From Shewanella colwelliana ATCC 39565 (GTDB lineage: Bacteria; Pseudomonadota; Gammaproteobacteria; Enterobacterales; Shewanellaceae): a DNA stretch of 64,000 nucleotides. A model generated the notes under the pieces. That model was not told the origin of the DNA, searched no databases, and was given only the letters and a program-made list of their open reading frames with translations. Each line of letters opens with the position of its first letter. The first letter of the stretch is position 1. The translations under genes were made by a program, and so were the position numbers. The stretch lies in assembly GCF_000518705.1 (NCBI RefSeq), contig NZ_JAEC01000006.1, positions 186,001 to 250,000 on the forward strand. The letters run 5' to 3'. This document shows, in pieces, positions 56,132-64,000 of this stretch.

Positions 56132-57433
56132 ATGACCGATTCAGTCAAGCTTGTTCTGGATATGCATCTGGGCGATCGCATTATTGGTGAGTTGTCGTTC
56201 GACCCTGATACCGAGACATTTGCCGTTAGCTATACCGATAAGTGGCAGCAAAATGGTTTTCCCATATCACCCATGATTCCGCTAGATGGCAGTGGGCGTA
56301 GTAACCAAATAGCCATGTTCTTGGCTAATTTATTGCCTGAGAACAAAGGGCTCGACTATCTGGTTGAATCGCTAGGTGTGTCTAGGGGCAATACCTTCGC
56401 GCTTATTCGTGGCATCGGTTTAGATACCGCAGGTGCAATTGCCTTTGCTCCTCAAGGCGTATTATTGCCTGCTAACTCATTTCGAGAAATAAGCGACGCT
56501 GAAGTAATAAAGCGACTCGAGGATCCAGATAGCTGGCCAATGGAGGTCTGGGACGGCAAACCAAGGCTATCGGTAGCGGGTGTGCAGTCAAAATTAAACC
56601 TGTTCTATAACGGTGAAGCATTTGGTTTTGCTGAAGGTGCGCTTTCTTCGACCCATATTCTCAAGTTCGAAAAGCACCAGCATTTAGTGATCAATGAATT
56701 TCTGACTATGCGGTTGGCTAAGGCCATCTCAATGAATGTGGCCAATGTCGATATCAGCTACTTTGGCGAATATAAGGCGCTATGTGTTGAGCGTTTTGAT
56801 CGCCGCTATTTGCCAGATGAGCAAAAAGTGCTGAGAAGGCATATCATCGATAGTTGTCAAACACTCGGTTTTAGCGTTAACAAAAAGTATGAGCGTAATT
56901 TTGGTACTGGCCGCGATGTAAAAGATATCCGTGAGGGCGTTAGCTTCGCAAGGCTGTTTAGTCTAGCGAGTCAGTGCGCTAATCCTGCCGCCGCTAAGCA
57001 AGATATGTTGCAGTGGGCGTTATTTAATTTACTGAGCGGCAATGCCGATGCCCACGGCAAAAACTACTCATTCTTTATGACGCCAGAAGGCCTCGTGCCT
57101 ACGCCGTGGTACGACTTGGTATGTGTCGCGCTGTACGATGATTTTGAGCAAGAGTTGGCAATGGCGATTGATGATGAGTTCGATCCCAACAAGATTTATG
57201 CCTATCAGCTCGCCGCATTTATTGATGAGATAGGCTTGCCAAGGGCTTTATTAGTGAATAATTTAACTCAAATGGCGACCAAGATAACCCAAACCATAGA
57301 TGAGGTTATCGCTATGCTCCCCGCGCTTGATAAGGCCGAACAAGATTTTGTCCATGCTTATAGAAAACAGCTATTAGCAAGGTGTGAGCGCTACTTAGCT
57401 ATGGCACTCGATATCAAAGATATAGAGCTGTAG
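56132..57433 (+). CDS. hipA: HipA-type serine/threonine kinase toxin
   Basis: 433 residues. The autophosphorylation site is preserved as PRLSVAGVQSKLNL with Ser147, the equivalent of E. coli Ser150 and the position I recall for S. oneidensis HipA. The kinase active site has NADAHGKNYSF (Asp306, Asn311) and YDLV (Asp328). HipA phosphorylates glutamyl-tRNA synthetase in E. coli and induces persistence. The gene follows hipB by three bases and ends at the edge of a repeat copy. It appears intact. Confidence 0.93.
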   Translation: MTDSVKLVLDMHLGDRIIGELSFDPDTETFAVSYTDKWQQNGFPISPMIPLDGSGRSNQIAMFLANLLPENKGLDYLVESLGVSRGNTFALIRGIGLDTAGAIAFAPQGVLLPANSFREISDAEVIKRLEDPDSWPMEVWDGKPRLSVAGVQSKLNLFYNGEAFGFAEGALSSTHILKFEKHQHLVINEFLTMRLAKAISMNVANVDISYFGEYKALCVERFDRRYLPDEQKVLRRHIIDSCQTLGFSVNKKYERNFGTGRDVKDIREGVSFARLFSLASQCANPAAAKQDMLQWALFNLLSGNADAHGKNYSFFMTPEGLVPTPWYDLVCVALYDDFEQELAMAIDDEFDPNKIYAYQLAAFIDEIGLPRALLVNNLTQMATKITQTIDEVIAMLPALDKAEQDFVHAYRKQLLARCERYLAMALDIKDIEL

Positions 57434-57436
57434 AAC

Positions 57437-57503
57437 GCCTTGCTCTAACAAGATTTATAGCACGTAAAATGCTCTGCTGGTCTTAAGCTTAAAAGCCTAA
57501 AGC
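57437..57503 (+). repeat. Intergenic repeat copy 3, abutting the hipA stop
   Basis: Begins GCCTTGCTCTAACAAGATTT four bases after the hipA stop and runs through GTAAAATGCTCTGCTGG. It is directly followed by a second copy of the groEL-side terminator. Over 57437-57557 it matches 55339-55463 with few differences. Confidence 0.85.
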
Positions 57504-57504
57504 A

Positions 57505-57540
57505 AAAAGCTCTGACATCTAGCGATGTCGGAGCTTTTTG
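57505..57540 (+). terminator. Terminator after hipA (copy of the groEL-side terminator)
   Basis: AAAAAGCTCTGACATC (57505-57520), TAGC, GATGTCGGAGCTTTTT (57525-57540). Identical stem and loop to 55412-55445; the following GGAGAGTGAGT is shared too. Confidence 0.9.
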
Positions 57541-57590
57541 CTTTAAGGAGAGTGAGTGCTCTGCGTTATTTTGCCACTCGTTTATGAAAA

Positions 57591-57642
57591 ACTAAACGTT
57601 GTGGCAAGAAGCCTTGCTCTAAAGCGATTTATCCTACGTAAA
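57591..57642 (+). repeat. Intergenic repeat copy 4, degraded
   Basis: ACTAAACGTTGTGGCAAGAA and GCCTTGCTCTAAAGCGATTT. It resembles copy 2 but diverges after about 40 bases. A left arm CTGCGTT...CCACTCGTTTA (57561-57584) also resembles the palindromic element at 55277. Confidence 0.75.
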
Positions 57643-57702
57643 AACGTCTACCCCATAGGCCTCTGTTTTTTAGTTTAAAAGCTAAGATCAAAACCTAAAA
57701 AG

Positions 57703-57736
57703 AAAACCCGAGACTGGTAAAAGTGTCGGGTTTTTA
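57703..57736. terminator. Terminator at the 3' side of the ATPase gene
   Basis: AAAACCCGA (57703-57711) pairs with TCGGGTTTT (57726-57734), T residues follow. It has A and T tracts on both sides; it can end the minus-strand ATPase gene and the plus-strand reading from hipA. Confidence 0.75.
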
Positions 57737-57798
57737 ATGGCTAATGGCTTTACAAAAGCTAGAACTTTTCGTTCAAGATTCGTGAGGTGATGATAAGG

Positions 57799-60393
57799 TT
57801 ACTTTCTGCTATTTTTTACTTCCTTAAAAAATGCAGCCAATTGTTCGATGTCTTGATTTAGTTCGTCAATGTCAGGCATAGGCACTACACCTGCATTAGC
57901 TGGGTTATCGTGGGCATCAAGGAAGCAACAACATTTGTCATAGATGGCAGTAATAAAAGCTATTTCTGACTCGCTAATTTTCAACAGCTTAGCGATCATC
58001 GTTACTCGGACATCTCTACTGAAACGTTGAACAATATCGCCAATTAGCCACTCTTCAATGAGTCGCTCTAAAGTGGTTCGCAACTTCCCATAGACGTATC
58101 TAGCTTTCTCTTTATAGTCTTCCTCTATGAAGTTCTCTAAATCTTTACAGTATGCTCTTAGAGCATCAACTTGCTGGCGTAGGGAAGCTATTCGTTCTCT
58201 TGTGGACGTTACATCCCATGGTAGACGGCCAACAGGGAAACCAGAATATGGGCCTCTCTGAGCAATATGCAATAAGTTAAACGAAGTCTCTGTTGCTGCT
58301 TCTCTCAACATGACTAGAAATGGTAAATCGTGAGTTAATACAATTACCTGGCGGTGCAGAGATTCTAAGGCTATCCGTTTTGCAAACAACCTACGCCATT
58401 TGTGGTCTAGTGAGTTTACAGGGTCATCAAAGATAATTGCTGACTTACGATTATCGATTGTTAACTCGGACATAAAGCCTGCCAAGGCAATACATTTTTG
58501 TTCACCCTCACTGGCTATATCTGAGATCTTTGTAGAGGTTATATTCGAAATAGCCAACTTCAACTTCTGCTCACCTGCTGAACCACGAGTTTTAGTTTCG
58601 ACAGGAAAAGATTTAAAACCTAATGCTGACAACTCGCTTTCAAACACAACTTTTAACTGACCGATTGCACCTGCATTACTAAGTACCGATGTAAACGAAG
58701 TTACTCTCGTGAGTACAACACTAGCTAGAGCATTTTGAAACATCTGAAAAGTGTAAAGTCTGTTGATCTCATTTAAGACGGATTGTTTTTGTTGGCGTAT
58801 TGTTTGTCTATCCTGTAACTCCAACAGTCGTGAGTTCTTCTCTGCAAGCGATCTAGCTAATGAACCATCATCGGCCACGCTTTCAATCTTAGCTTTGAGA
58901 GAATCCAACTGTGCTTTCAACCAGCTTGGTACACTAAGAATTAGCGGCGGCTGGATAAAACATGGAGTGGTAGCTAGGACAGATTCTCTACGCTTGGTTA
59001 GTTGGCCCATCAGTTCACCTAAAGCAGCCATCACTTCAGGTTTTATGGCTTCGATTTCAGTTAGAATTCCAGCGAAGGGTGATAAATCGAAAGATAGGTT
59101 TTGAATAAACTGTATACGAGCTTGATATGCTTGAGTTGCTTTTTGAGCTTCAACTTGAGACTGATCTTGTAAGTAATTGTGGAATGCCTTCATACGTTCA
59201 GCTGTTGCAGAATCTATAACCTGTAAACAAGTCGGGCAATTCTCACCTGCAACTGGAGGGAAGGAACCATTTTGACTAGTTATAAAACCTTCAACATGCC
59301 TCCACATTTGTTTCCAAACTTCAGCACCAATTCCCCCAATAGGTAAACCTGTGAGAGTCGTTCTCCTTATGGTTTCTGCCGCAGCAACTTTAGATTTCTG
59401 TTCATCATACAATCGTCCTATTTCGCTCAAGTTGCCGTCACTAAGCTGAAATACCAAATTATTAATGAATTTATATATGGGTTCTCGATGACCGTACTTA
59501 CCTGCAAGTTCCTTTTTCAATTGATCTGGCGTTTTACCTGTTAACTCGACAATTTCTAGCTTTAAGGGTTCTATTTGAGCTATTTCCTCATCTGTTGCAC
59601 AGTGAGAGTCTAAAGTTGTGGTTGATTCTGCAATAGGCAAATTATTTAGTGACTGTACAAACGCATTAACTTTAGTCGATGGGTTATATCCAAATATCGG
59701 GTGCGGTGCTGAATGATGCTTCTGTTCACCTAAAAGTCTTCTTTTCACCTCAAGACAAACACTTACTAGCTCATCAAGTAACTTGAGTTCTGCTGGTTTG
59801 TACTCAACGCTATCTTCTTTGGATATGTAATGTACTGCTGACTTAGAATCAAAAATACGAATGGACTTTAACTCTGGACTTTCATCTCCATCTTTTTCCC
59901 AAACAAAGGGGGTAGGTGCGCTACCTGCTGTATTAAAATTTAGTGTAGCTTGAGGTTTTTCAGTTGATGGTTTGAAAACATTTGTAAGGATATTAGGGAC
60001 ATCGCCACGAGTTAGACACGCGCTTTTTAGGATTTTTGCATAGCTAGATTTACCTGCACCATTGTCCCCATAGACGACTGTTAAACCATTAGGGTCAAAG
60101 TTAAGGTTTTGGTCTGGTACAAGAGATGAAACGTTCCGAACCATACCGACGGAAAGTAGATTTATAGGGTGTTCTTCAACGCCGAACCCCATTACTCCCA
60201 CTGGTGATATATTTGATGGGTAGATCTCATCTTTTTGTAAGAGCCCAAACTCCATCTTTGCAAGGTTATATAAGACATCAACAAATTCAGGTTTGATCTC
60301 CCCATAACCTAAAGCTAAGCGTATAGCGTGACGCCACCAAAGTGGCTTTCCGTCTTGGTTTACCCATTCTACAACCTGTGCAACTTGTGACAT
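57799..60393 (-). CDS. SMC/RloC-like ATPase with a CPTC zinc-hook-like motif
   Basis: 864 residues from MSQVAQVVEW (the TTG two codons earlier is less likely). Walker A GDNGAGKSSYAKIL near 109-122, a CPTC motif near 386-389 in the central helical region, signature SEGEQKCIALAGF near 628-640, Walker B SAIIFDDPVNSLDH near 651-664 and a His after Walker B (VIVLTHD). This is the RecF/SMC, AAA_13-like layout of RloC- and PrrC-type proteins. The C-terminal about 170 residues are helical, with ARYVYGKLRTTLERLIEEW and CCCFLDAHDNP. No clear PrrC/RloC anticodon-nuclease motif was confirmed. Composition is more A/T-rich than most neighbours. Candidate defence protein. Confidence 0.82.
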   Translation of the reverse strand: MSQVAQVVEWVNQDGKPLWWRHAIRLALGYGEIKPEFVDVLYNLAKMEFGLLQKDEIYPSNISPVGVMGFGVEEHPINLLSVGMVRNVSSLVPDQNLNFDPNGLTVVYGDNGAGKSSYAKILKSACLTRGDVPNILTNVFKPSTEKPQATLNFNTAGSAPTPFVWEKDGDESPELKSIRIFDSKSAVHYISKEDSVEYKPAELKLLDELVSVCLEVKRRLLGEQKHHSAPHPIFGYNPSTKVNAFVQSLNNLPIAESTTTLDSHCATDEEIAQIEPLKLEIVELTGKTPDQLKKELAGKYGHREPIYKFINNLVFQLSDGNLSEIGRLYDEQKSKVAAAETIRRTTLTGLPIGGIGAEVWKQMWRHVEGFITSQNGSFPPVAGENCPTCLQVIDSATAERMKAFHNYLQDQSQVEAQKATQAYQARIQFIQNLSFDLSPFAGILTEIEAIKPEVMAALGELMGQLTKRRESVLATTPCFIQPPLILSVPSWLKAQLDSLKAKIESVADDGSLARSLAEKNSRLLELQDRQTIRQQKQSVLNEINRLYTFQMFQNALASVVLTRVTSFTSVLSNAGAIGQLKVVFESELSALGFKSFPVETKTRGSAGEQKLKLAISNITSTKISDIASEGEQKCIALAGFMSELTIDNRKSAIIFDDPVNSLDHKWRRLFAKRIALESLHRQVIVLTHDLPFLVMLREAATETSFNLLHIAQRGPYSGFPVGRLPWDVTSTRERIASLRQQVDALRAYCKDLENFIEEDYKEKARYVYGKLRTTLERLIEEWLIGDIVQRFSRDVRVTMIAKLLKISESEIAFITAIYDKCCCFLDAHDNPANAGVVPMPDIDELNQDIEQLAAFFKEVKNSRK

Positions 60394-60456
60394 TTTCAAA
60401 AGCCTATTTAAATTATGAGATAAAATAAATGGGGTCAGAGTAAACTTCCTTTCCCC

Positions 60457-61500
60457 CTAAACCACCCTTTGCCCACAACCACACTCATTGCAACTTAAGG
60501 TGTAGGTTTCCTTGCTCTTCCTCACTCTTGTACTCTTGCTCTTGCACTGTGGGCAGGCTTGCTTCATCGGCGTGTTTTTAGTGCATTGATTGCAGTGTAT
60601 GTAATAGCCAAATTTGCCATGCATTGGGTTGTAATTCGTTGATTCTCCGCAATGTTTACAGCGTAAAACTATCTGCATTGTTTGGCTTTTCTCAGTTGTT
60701 TCTTGTTGCTCAGGTTCTGCTACTGCTTGTTGAGTAGACGCTGTGTTGGCAGCTGGTGTTACTGGTGTGTTTGCTAGTGGTGTGGTGCTTTGCTCGGTCG
60801 CTGTTTGGCTTGTTTCTGGTGCAGCCGCAATCGGTGCGATATGTTGCTTGATAAGAAATGAAGCGACAGACTCTAGCTCTTGTTGATTGAAAGCTGGGCG
60901 GGTATCGCTGGTATTTATAAACCGAGCGAGTTTACTTTTTAGGTTCATCACCTTATCGAGTTTCTCTACCAGAAACTCTGATTTTATTAGCTTGTCTGAT
61001 ACGGCTTTGGGTATCGACTTTCTATCAATGATGGCGTCGCTGGATACTGCACACAGATGATCCCAGCATCGACCTTTGAAGCCTTGCTGTTTGACGCCTA
61101 ACAATTTGCCTAGTATTTCACTGCGATGATGCATTAACAGTTCAAGTAGTAAGGCTTGTTGCAGTTCAACTTGCTTGATGGGCGAGGGCATGCCTTGCCA
61201 CTTGTCAGTCTTGCCTTGATTGATGCTTAGGCTGCGCGTCCATTCCTGATGTTGATTGACCTTTACCTGACCTCTGATGCTCTTCGATTCAATGAGAATA
61301 AAGCCGTAGCTATACACGATGAGGTGGTCTATTTGCGCGACTTCGTCGTTAAAGCGGAACTTAAAGTCGTTAATCACCAACACCTGAGGATGGTCTTTAA
61401 AGGCACGGCGCAGAAAAAAGGCGACGTTTTGTTCTTGCTGTTGGCCAGCAATCGCTTGGGGGGATTGAGCGTTTTGTACTGATTTGGTTTTTAGAATCAT
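60457..61500 (-). CDS. NERD nuclease-domain protein with double zinc ribbon
   Basis: 347 residues. N-terminal NERD domain (about 15-200) with EVAQIDHLIVYSYGFILIESKSIRG: Asp58, Glu71 and Lys73 form the PD-(D/E)xK-type catalytic triad of this nuclease-related family, and all are present. A linker rich in Thr, Pro, Ala and Gln (about 225-275) leads to four CxxC motifs (CKHC, CNQC, CPQC, CNEC), two topoisomerase-type zinc ribbons for nucleic-acid binding. It lies 63 bases upstream of the ATPase on the same strand, so the two are probably co-transcribed. Function is inferred from domains only. Confidence 0.85.
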   Translation of the reverse strand: MILKTKSVQNAQSPQAIAGQQQEQNVAFFLRRAFKDHPQVLVINDFKFRFNDEVAQIDHLIVYSYGFILIESKSIRGQVKVNQHQEWTRSLSINQGKTDKWQGMPSPIKQVELQQALLLELLMHHRSEILGKLLGVKQQGFKGRCWDHLCAVSSDAIIDRKSIPKAVSDKLIKSEFLVEKLDKVMNLKSKLARFINTSDTRPAFNQQELESVASFLIKQHIAPIAAAPETSQTATEQSTTPLANTPVTPAANTASTQQAVAEPEQQETTEKSQTMQIVLRCKHCGESTNYNPMHGKFGYYIHCNQCTKNTPMKQACPQCKSKSTRVRKSKETYTLSCNECGCGQRVV

Positions 61501-61811
61501 TTATCAATCGCATCCATTCTCTGCTTGAGTCTTTTCGTTAGGTAAGCGTTAGCAGTCTGATAAAAATCAGCTTTATAATACATAGCCTTAGTATAAAAAA
61601 GCTACTGAAAATTCGTCGATTATCCTTCCATCGTTAGCAACGCACCTCATGTCACATAAACTTAGAATAAGTGACACGGTCAGTGGTGTTGCTCGCAATT
61701 AGGTTGTGCGCAATTTAATTGTGAGGTATGGTTACGCCATATGAGTGTAATGCCTGCCGATAACAGGGATTAACTCACCCCAATTAATCACCTTTAGTAA
61801 TAGGAAATACC
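61501..61811. other. Intergenic region, 311 bases, nothing clear
   Basis: Divergent from the NERD gene and the cytochrome gene, so it should hold both promoters. A partial CRP-like half (TGTGA) at about 61720 lacks its partner. Nothing else was identified. Confidence 0.35.
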
Positions 61812-62465
61812 ATGAACGCAGTAATAAAGATTGGCCAAGGGGCGATGATTTTATTCATGACACTAATGAGTAATACAGCGAGCTATGCCGCCACAGTATC
61901 CGAAGCGGAGGTGGATAAATCAGACACTAAAGTGGTGAATATTGATGAAACCAGTTTTAGCTGCATCCGCGACATGACGCCAGTGCGTCACTTTTATGTT
62001 GATAATCTGCTGGGTAATATAGAAGGCACATTAGCTGCTGCGAATTCGCCTGAGGGCGCTATTTATCCCACAGGCTCTGTGGTGCAACTGGTGCCGACCG
62101 AGGTAATGGTTAAGCGTGAGCCTGGCACCTTTGTGGCAACCAATGATTGGGAGTTTTTCGAGTTAGAGGTCGATGAGAGCGGCTCTAAAATTGCAAAGCG
62201 CGGTTTCGTTGATGTGGTCAATCGCTTTGATGGCAACTGCTTTGCGTGTCATGTGCCAGCTAAAGAGAAGTGGGACTTTATTTGTGAGTCTGGCCATGGC
62301 TGCGAACCTATTCCTATCGACCATAAAATGACAGGCGCATTGCAACGCTCAGATCCACGTTGTGGTGATACGGCGTTGGAGTCTGGTGATACTATGGCGC
62401 TGATAAAACTTAAGATGATGGTTGGTGCAGGTTTGACCAAAAAGTGGTTTGAAGACCTGTTCTAA
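61812..62465 (+). CDS. Cytochrome P460-like monoheme c-type protein
   Basis: 217 residues with a signal peptide (SYA-ATV). A single heme-binding CxxCH, NCFACH, is set in VDVVNRFDGNCFACHVPAKEKWDFICESGHGCEPIP, with YPTGSVVQLVPTEVMVKREPGTFVATNDWEFFELEV upstream. This matches the cytochrome P460 family pattern. Cytochrome P460 oxidises hydroxylamine in ammonia oxidisers, but many Shewanella homologues have unknown roles. Periplasmic. The P460 heme cross-link lysine cannot be confirmed. Confidence 0.78.
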   Translation: MNAVIKIGQGAMILFMTLMSNTASYAATVSEAEVDKSDTKVVNIDETSFSCIRDMTPVRHFYVDNLLGNIEGTLAAANSPEGAIYPTGSVVQLVPTEVMVKREPGTFVATNDWEFFELEVDESGSKIAKRGFVDVVNRFDGNCFACHVPAKEKWDFICESGHGCEPIPIDHKMTGALQRSDPRCGDTALESGDTMALIKLKMMVGAGLTKKWFEDLF

Positions 62466-62508
62466 TACCATTAGGCAGTATGTGATAGGCGATTAATCAC
62501 AGCAACTC

Positions 62509-62542
62509 ACCTTAGGCATAGATTTTAATCTATGCCTAAGGT
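62509..62542. repeat. Perfect 34-base palindrome
   Basis: A 16-base arm starting ACCTTAGGCATAG, a TT spacer, and the exact complement ending CTATGCCTAAGGT. No U-tract follows, so it is not a standard terminator. It lies 44 bases after the cytochrome gene and 63 before the next start. Confidence 0.8.
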
Positions 62543-62604
62543 TAGGTGACTACAATGTGTGGTTAGATGCTCGACTTCAACCATTAACAGAGGGATCTAC
62601 CTGC

Positions 62605-63009
62605 ATGGATACACAACATTCAGCACCTACTCGCCGCATGCCTTGGGTGGCTATTGGCGTCGTTATCTCAATCGTGGCCATATTTGGGTTGCTATTAATG
62701 ATGATGCCTAAAGGGTTTAAAGCGACTCATGAGCAGATAGGCACAGGTAAGCCTGCGGTGGTGTTTGTGTATGATCCTAATCTTGCTCTGAGTAACAGCC
62801 AGACCGAACAGATGAACGAAGCGCGTGCGCACCTTGGTGATAAGGTATTATTTTTGTTAGCAAGAACGGGCACACCAGAAGGGCAGCAGTTGATTGCTAA
62901 ATACAAGGCTGGGCCCGCTGAACTGTTGCTGTTCGATCCTGCCGGAAACCTCATCAAGAGACAGTTCGCGGTGAGCGATGCCAATCAGCTAATGCGTTGG
63001 GTACGTTAA
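62605..63009 (+). CDS. Membrane-anchored thioredoxin-fold-like protein without CxxC
   Basis: 134 residues from MDTQHSAPTRRMPWVAIGVV (GAGGGATC upstream; the open frame reaches 62557). One N-terminal helix, then AVVFVYDPNLALSNSQTEQMNEARAHLGDKVLFLLART and AELLLFDPAGNLIKRQFAV, a pattern that resembles a thioredoxin-like fold. The active-site cysteines are absent, so it is not a redox thioredoxin. It may be a periplasmic helper of the preceding cytochrome. Confidence 0.6.
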   Translation: MDTQHSAPTRRMPWVAIGVVISIVAIFGLLLMMMPKGFKATHEQIGTGKPAVVFVYDPNLALSNSQTEQMNEARAHLGDKVLFLLARTGTPEGQQLIAKYKAGPAELLLFDPAGNLIKRQFAVSDANQLMRWVR

Positions 63010-63055
63010 CGGCCATAGGGCTAGTGTCTCGCTGCGAATAAGTCACCAATAATGT

Positions 63056-63090
63056 AAAGCCCTGATAACTAATGTTGTCAGGGCTTTTTT
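63056..63090 (+). terminator. Terminator of the thioredoxin-like gene
   Basis: AAAGCCCTGA (63056-63065) pairs with TCAGGGCTTT (63078-63087), T residues to 63090. Confidence 0.9.
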
Positions 63091-63172
63091 GTGTAATGCG
63101 GTCCACTTTTCTATAGCAAAATGAAAGGTTTTTGTTTTTTTGCGGGTCTATAGCGAAAAAATAGGAGTCTAT

Positions 63173-64000
63173 ATGTCTGCGTTACTTAAGCCCATTAGCC
63201 ATAATCTGAGTTTGTTAATTGCCAGGGGGTTACTGGGTTGTTTTTTATTCTTAACCGCTATGACTCGCTTTACCGCGGGGGATGCCATTTACTTCAATAA
63301 ACAACTCACGGCGATTAATTTGCCAGATATGCCTTGGCTGTCGGCAGTATTGGGGGGAATACAGCTGCTGGTCGTGTTAGCGCTTTTGCTGCCTCAACAG
63401 AAGTGGAGCCAGGTTACCCTGTACGCTTATGCTGTGCTTGCGACCGTGCCCTTATTGATGCTGTTTACCCATCCTGTTTGGATTGACGCACTTGGCGGTT
63501 TTCCTGCAATTGGCGCCGGACAAGGGCTAATAAAATATTTGGCAATTGTGGCCGTGACACTTTATGTGGCCTCTCATTATGGCGATCACTATCGGATTAA
63601 GCGCACGGCAACAGCCTTGCTTGCGGCCGGTATTATTTTAGTCATGGCATGGATTGGTACGATGAAGTTTACTCAAATTGAAGCTGATGGTATTGAAGGC
63701 TTGATGAGCACCAGCCCATTGTTTAGTTGGATATATGCCATTTTTAGTGTGTTGCATGGCTCATACTTTATCGGTGTCATTGAGCTCATTGCCGTCTTGG
63801 GCATATTGCTGGCCTCTTGGTCTCGCACTGCTTATGTGTTGGGGCTTGCCGTCGCCGCCTTGACGTTTGCAGCGACTCAAACCTTTGTTATCACTTTGCC
63901 CGCTTACGAAACCAGTTTGGGTTTTCCTGTGTTAACCGGAAGTGGCCAATTCATTGTTAAAGACTTAGCCCTACTGGCGGCGTGTATTATTTTGTACGCA
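63173..64000 (+). CDS. DUF417 (RclC/YkgB-like) membrane protein with internal duplication, partial
   Basis: 276 residues visible; the frame runs off the right edge. ATG 63173 follows AGGAG at 63163-63167. The right half has WIGTMKFTQIEADGIEGLMSTSPLF and a late LGFPVLTGSGQFIVKDLALL, which match DUF417 (E. coli RclC: WIGLLKFVPYEADSI and HGFPYLSGAGRLVLKDTLML). The left half is a degenerate copy: LLGCFLFLTAMTRFTAGDA and GGFPAIGAGQGLIKYLAIV occupy the matching positions. Thus two DUF417-like modules of about 140 residues are fused. Eight or more membrane helices. Related proteins act in reactive-chlorine response; function here is inferred. Confidence 0.8.
   Translation, partial: MSALLKPISHNLSLLIARGLLGCFLFLTAMTRFTAGDAIYFNKQLTAINLPDMPWLSAVLGGIQLLVVLALLLPQQKWSQVTLYAYAVLATVPLLMLFTHPVWIDALGGFPAIGAGQGLIKYLAIVAVTLYVASHYGDHYRIKRTATALLAAGIILVMAWIGTMKFTQIEADGIEGLMSTSPLFSWIYAIFSVLHGSYFIGVIELIAVLGILLASWSRTAYVLGLAVAALTFAATQTFVITLPAYETSLGFPVLTGSGQFIVKDLALLAACIILYA

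Larger units (their letters stand above)
57434..57798. other. Repeat-rich region between hipA and the ATPase gene
   Basis: Made almost entirely of repeat copies 3 and 4 and two terminators, described separately. No gene seen. Confidence 0.7.

Noticed and set aside
57799..60393. PrrC/RloC anticodon nuclease
   Set aside because: ATPase part fits, but the diagnostic ACNase residues of the C-terminus could not be confirmed by eye.

Overview
This is a gammaproteobacterial chromosome segment, most likely from a Shewanella species. The evidence is the full-length RapA, RraB, CmoM, groES-groEL and PhoH genes, a Qnr-type pentapeptide protein, a TorF-family porin, and a hipBA pair directly downstream of groEL, an arrangement I recall from Shewanella oneidensis. 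No tRNA, rRNA, CRISPR array, complete insertion sequence or prophage was seen. Most of the window is ordinary core chromosome with good ribosome-binding sites and many clear intrinsic terminators.

Layout. 1-5 kb: the tail of an AGCS sodium:alanine symporter, then a three-gene cell-envelope cluster (two related polytopic membrane proteins and a predicted outer-membrane barrel) behind two CRP-like sites, then a chalcone-isomerase-like periplasmic protein. 5-16 kb: a methyl-accepting chemotaxis protein, a TorF-like porin, an HU protein, a double-receiver regulator, several small envelope proteins, DUF4240 and DUF3016 proteins, an EAL-CBS-GGDEF protein, a TraB/GumN protein and CmoM. 16-22 kb: a MaoC-like protein, a YdhF-type aldo-keto reductase, formate-tetrahydrofolate ligase and a large MscS-type channel. 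22.7-26 kb: a probable zinc-uptake operon (small Cys/His protein, His-rich outer-membrane barrel, ZnuA-like binding protein, ZnuB-like permease) with no ATPase gene in it. 26-32 kb: PlsC, RraB, a response-regulator/CheC-like protein with a PAS-GGDEF partner, a crotonase preceded by FadR-like and FNR-like sites, YqhA and a DUF3530 protein. 32-44 kb: RapA, PIN-PhoH, a 1235-residue hybrid histidine kinase and an 800-residue secreted zinc metalloprotease.

44-53 kb: small envelope proteins (one with three DFSKT repeats), an RND efflux pump with its lipoprotein adaptor and a divergent LysR regulator, and an overlapping MATE-Qnr gene pair. 53-55 kb: groES-groEL behind a sigma-32-type promoter.

55-61.5 kb is the most accessory-looking part. 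A hipBA toxin-antitoxin operon has four near-identical operators spaced exactly 50 bp apart. It lies between copies of a repeat block that includes the groEL-side terminator. Next come an SMC/RloC-like ATPase with a CPTC zinc-hook-like motif and a NERD-nuclease/zinc-ribbon protein, a plausible but untested two-gene defence module. 61.8-64 kb holds a P460-like cytochrome, a membrane-anchored thioredoxin-fold protein, and a DUF417 protein that looks like an internal duplication and runs off the right edge.
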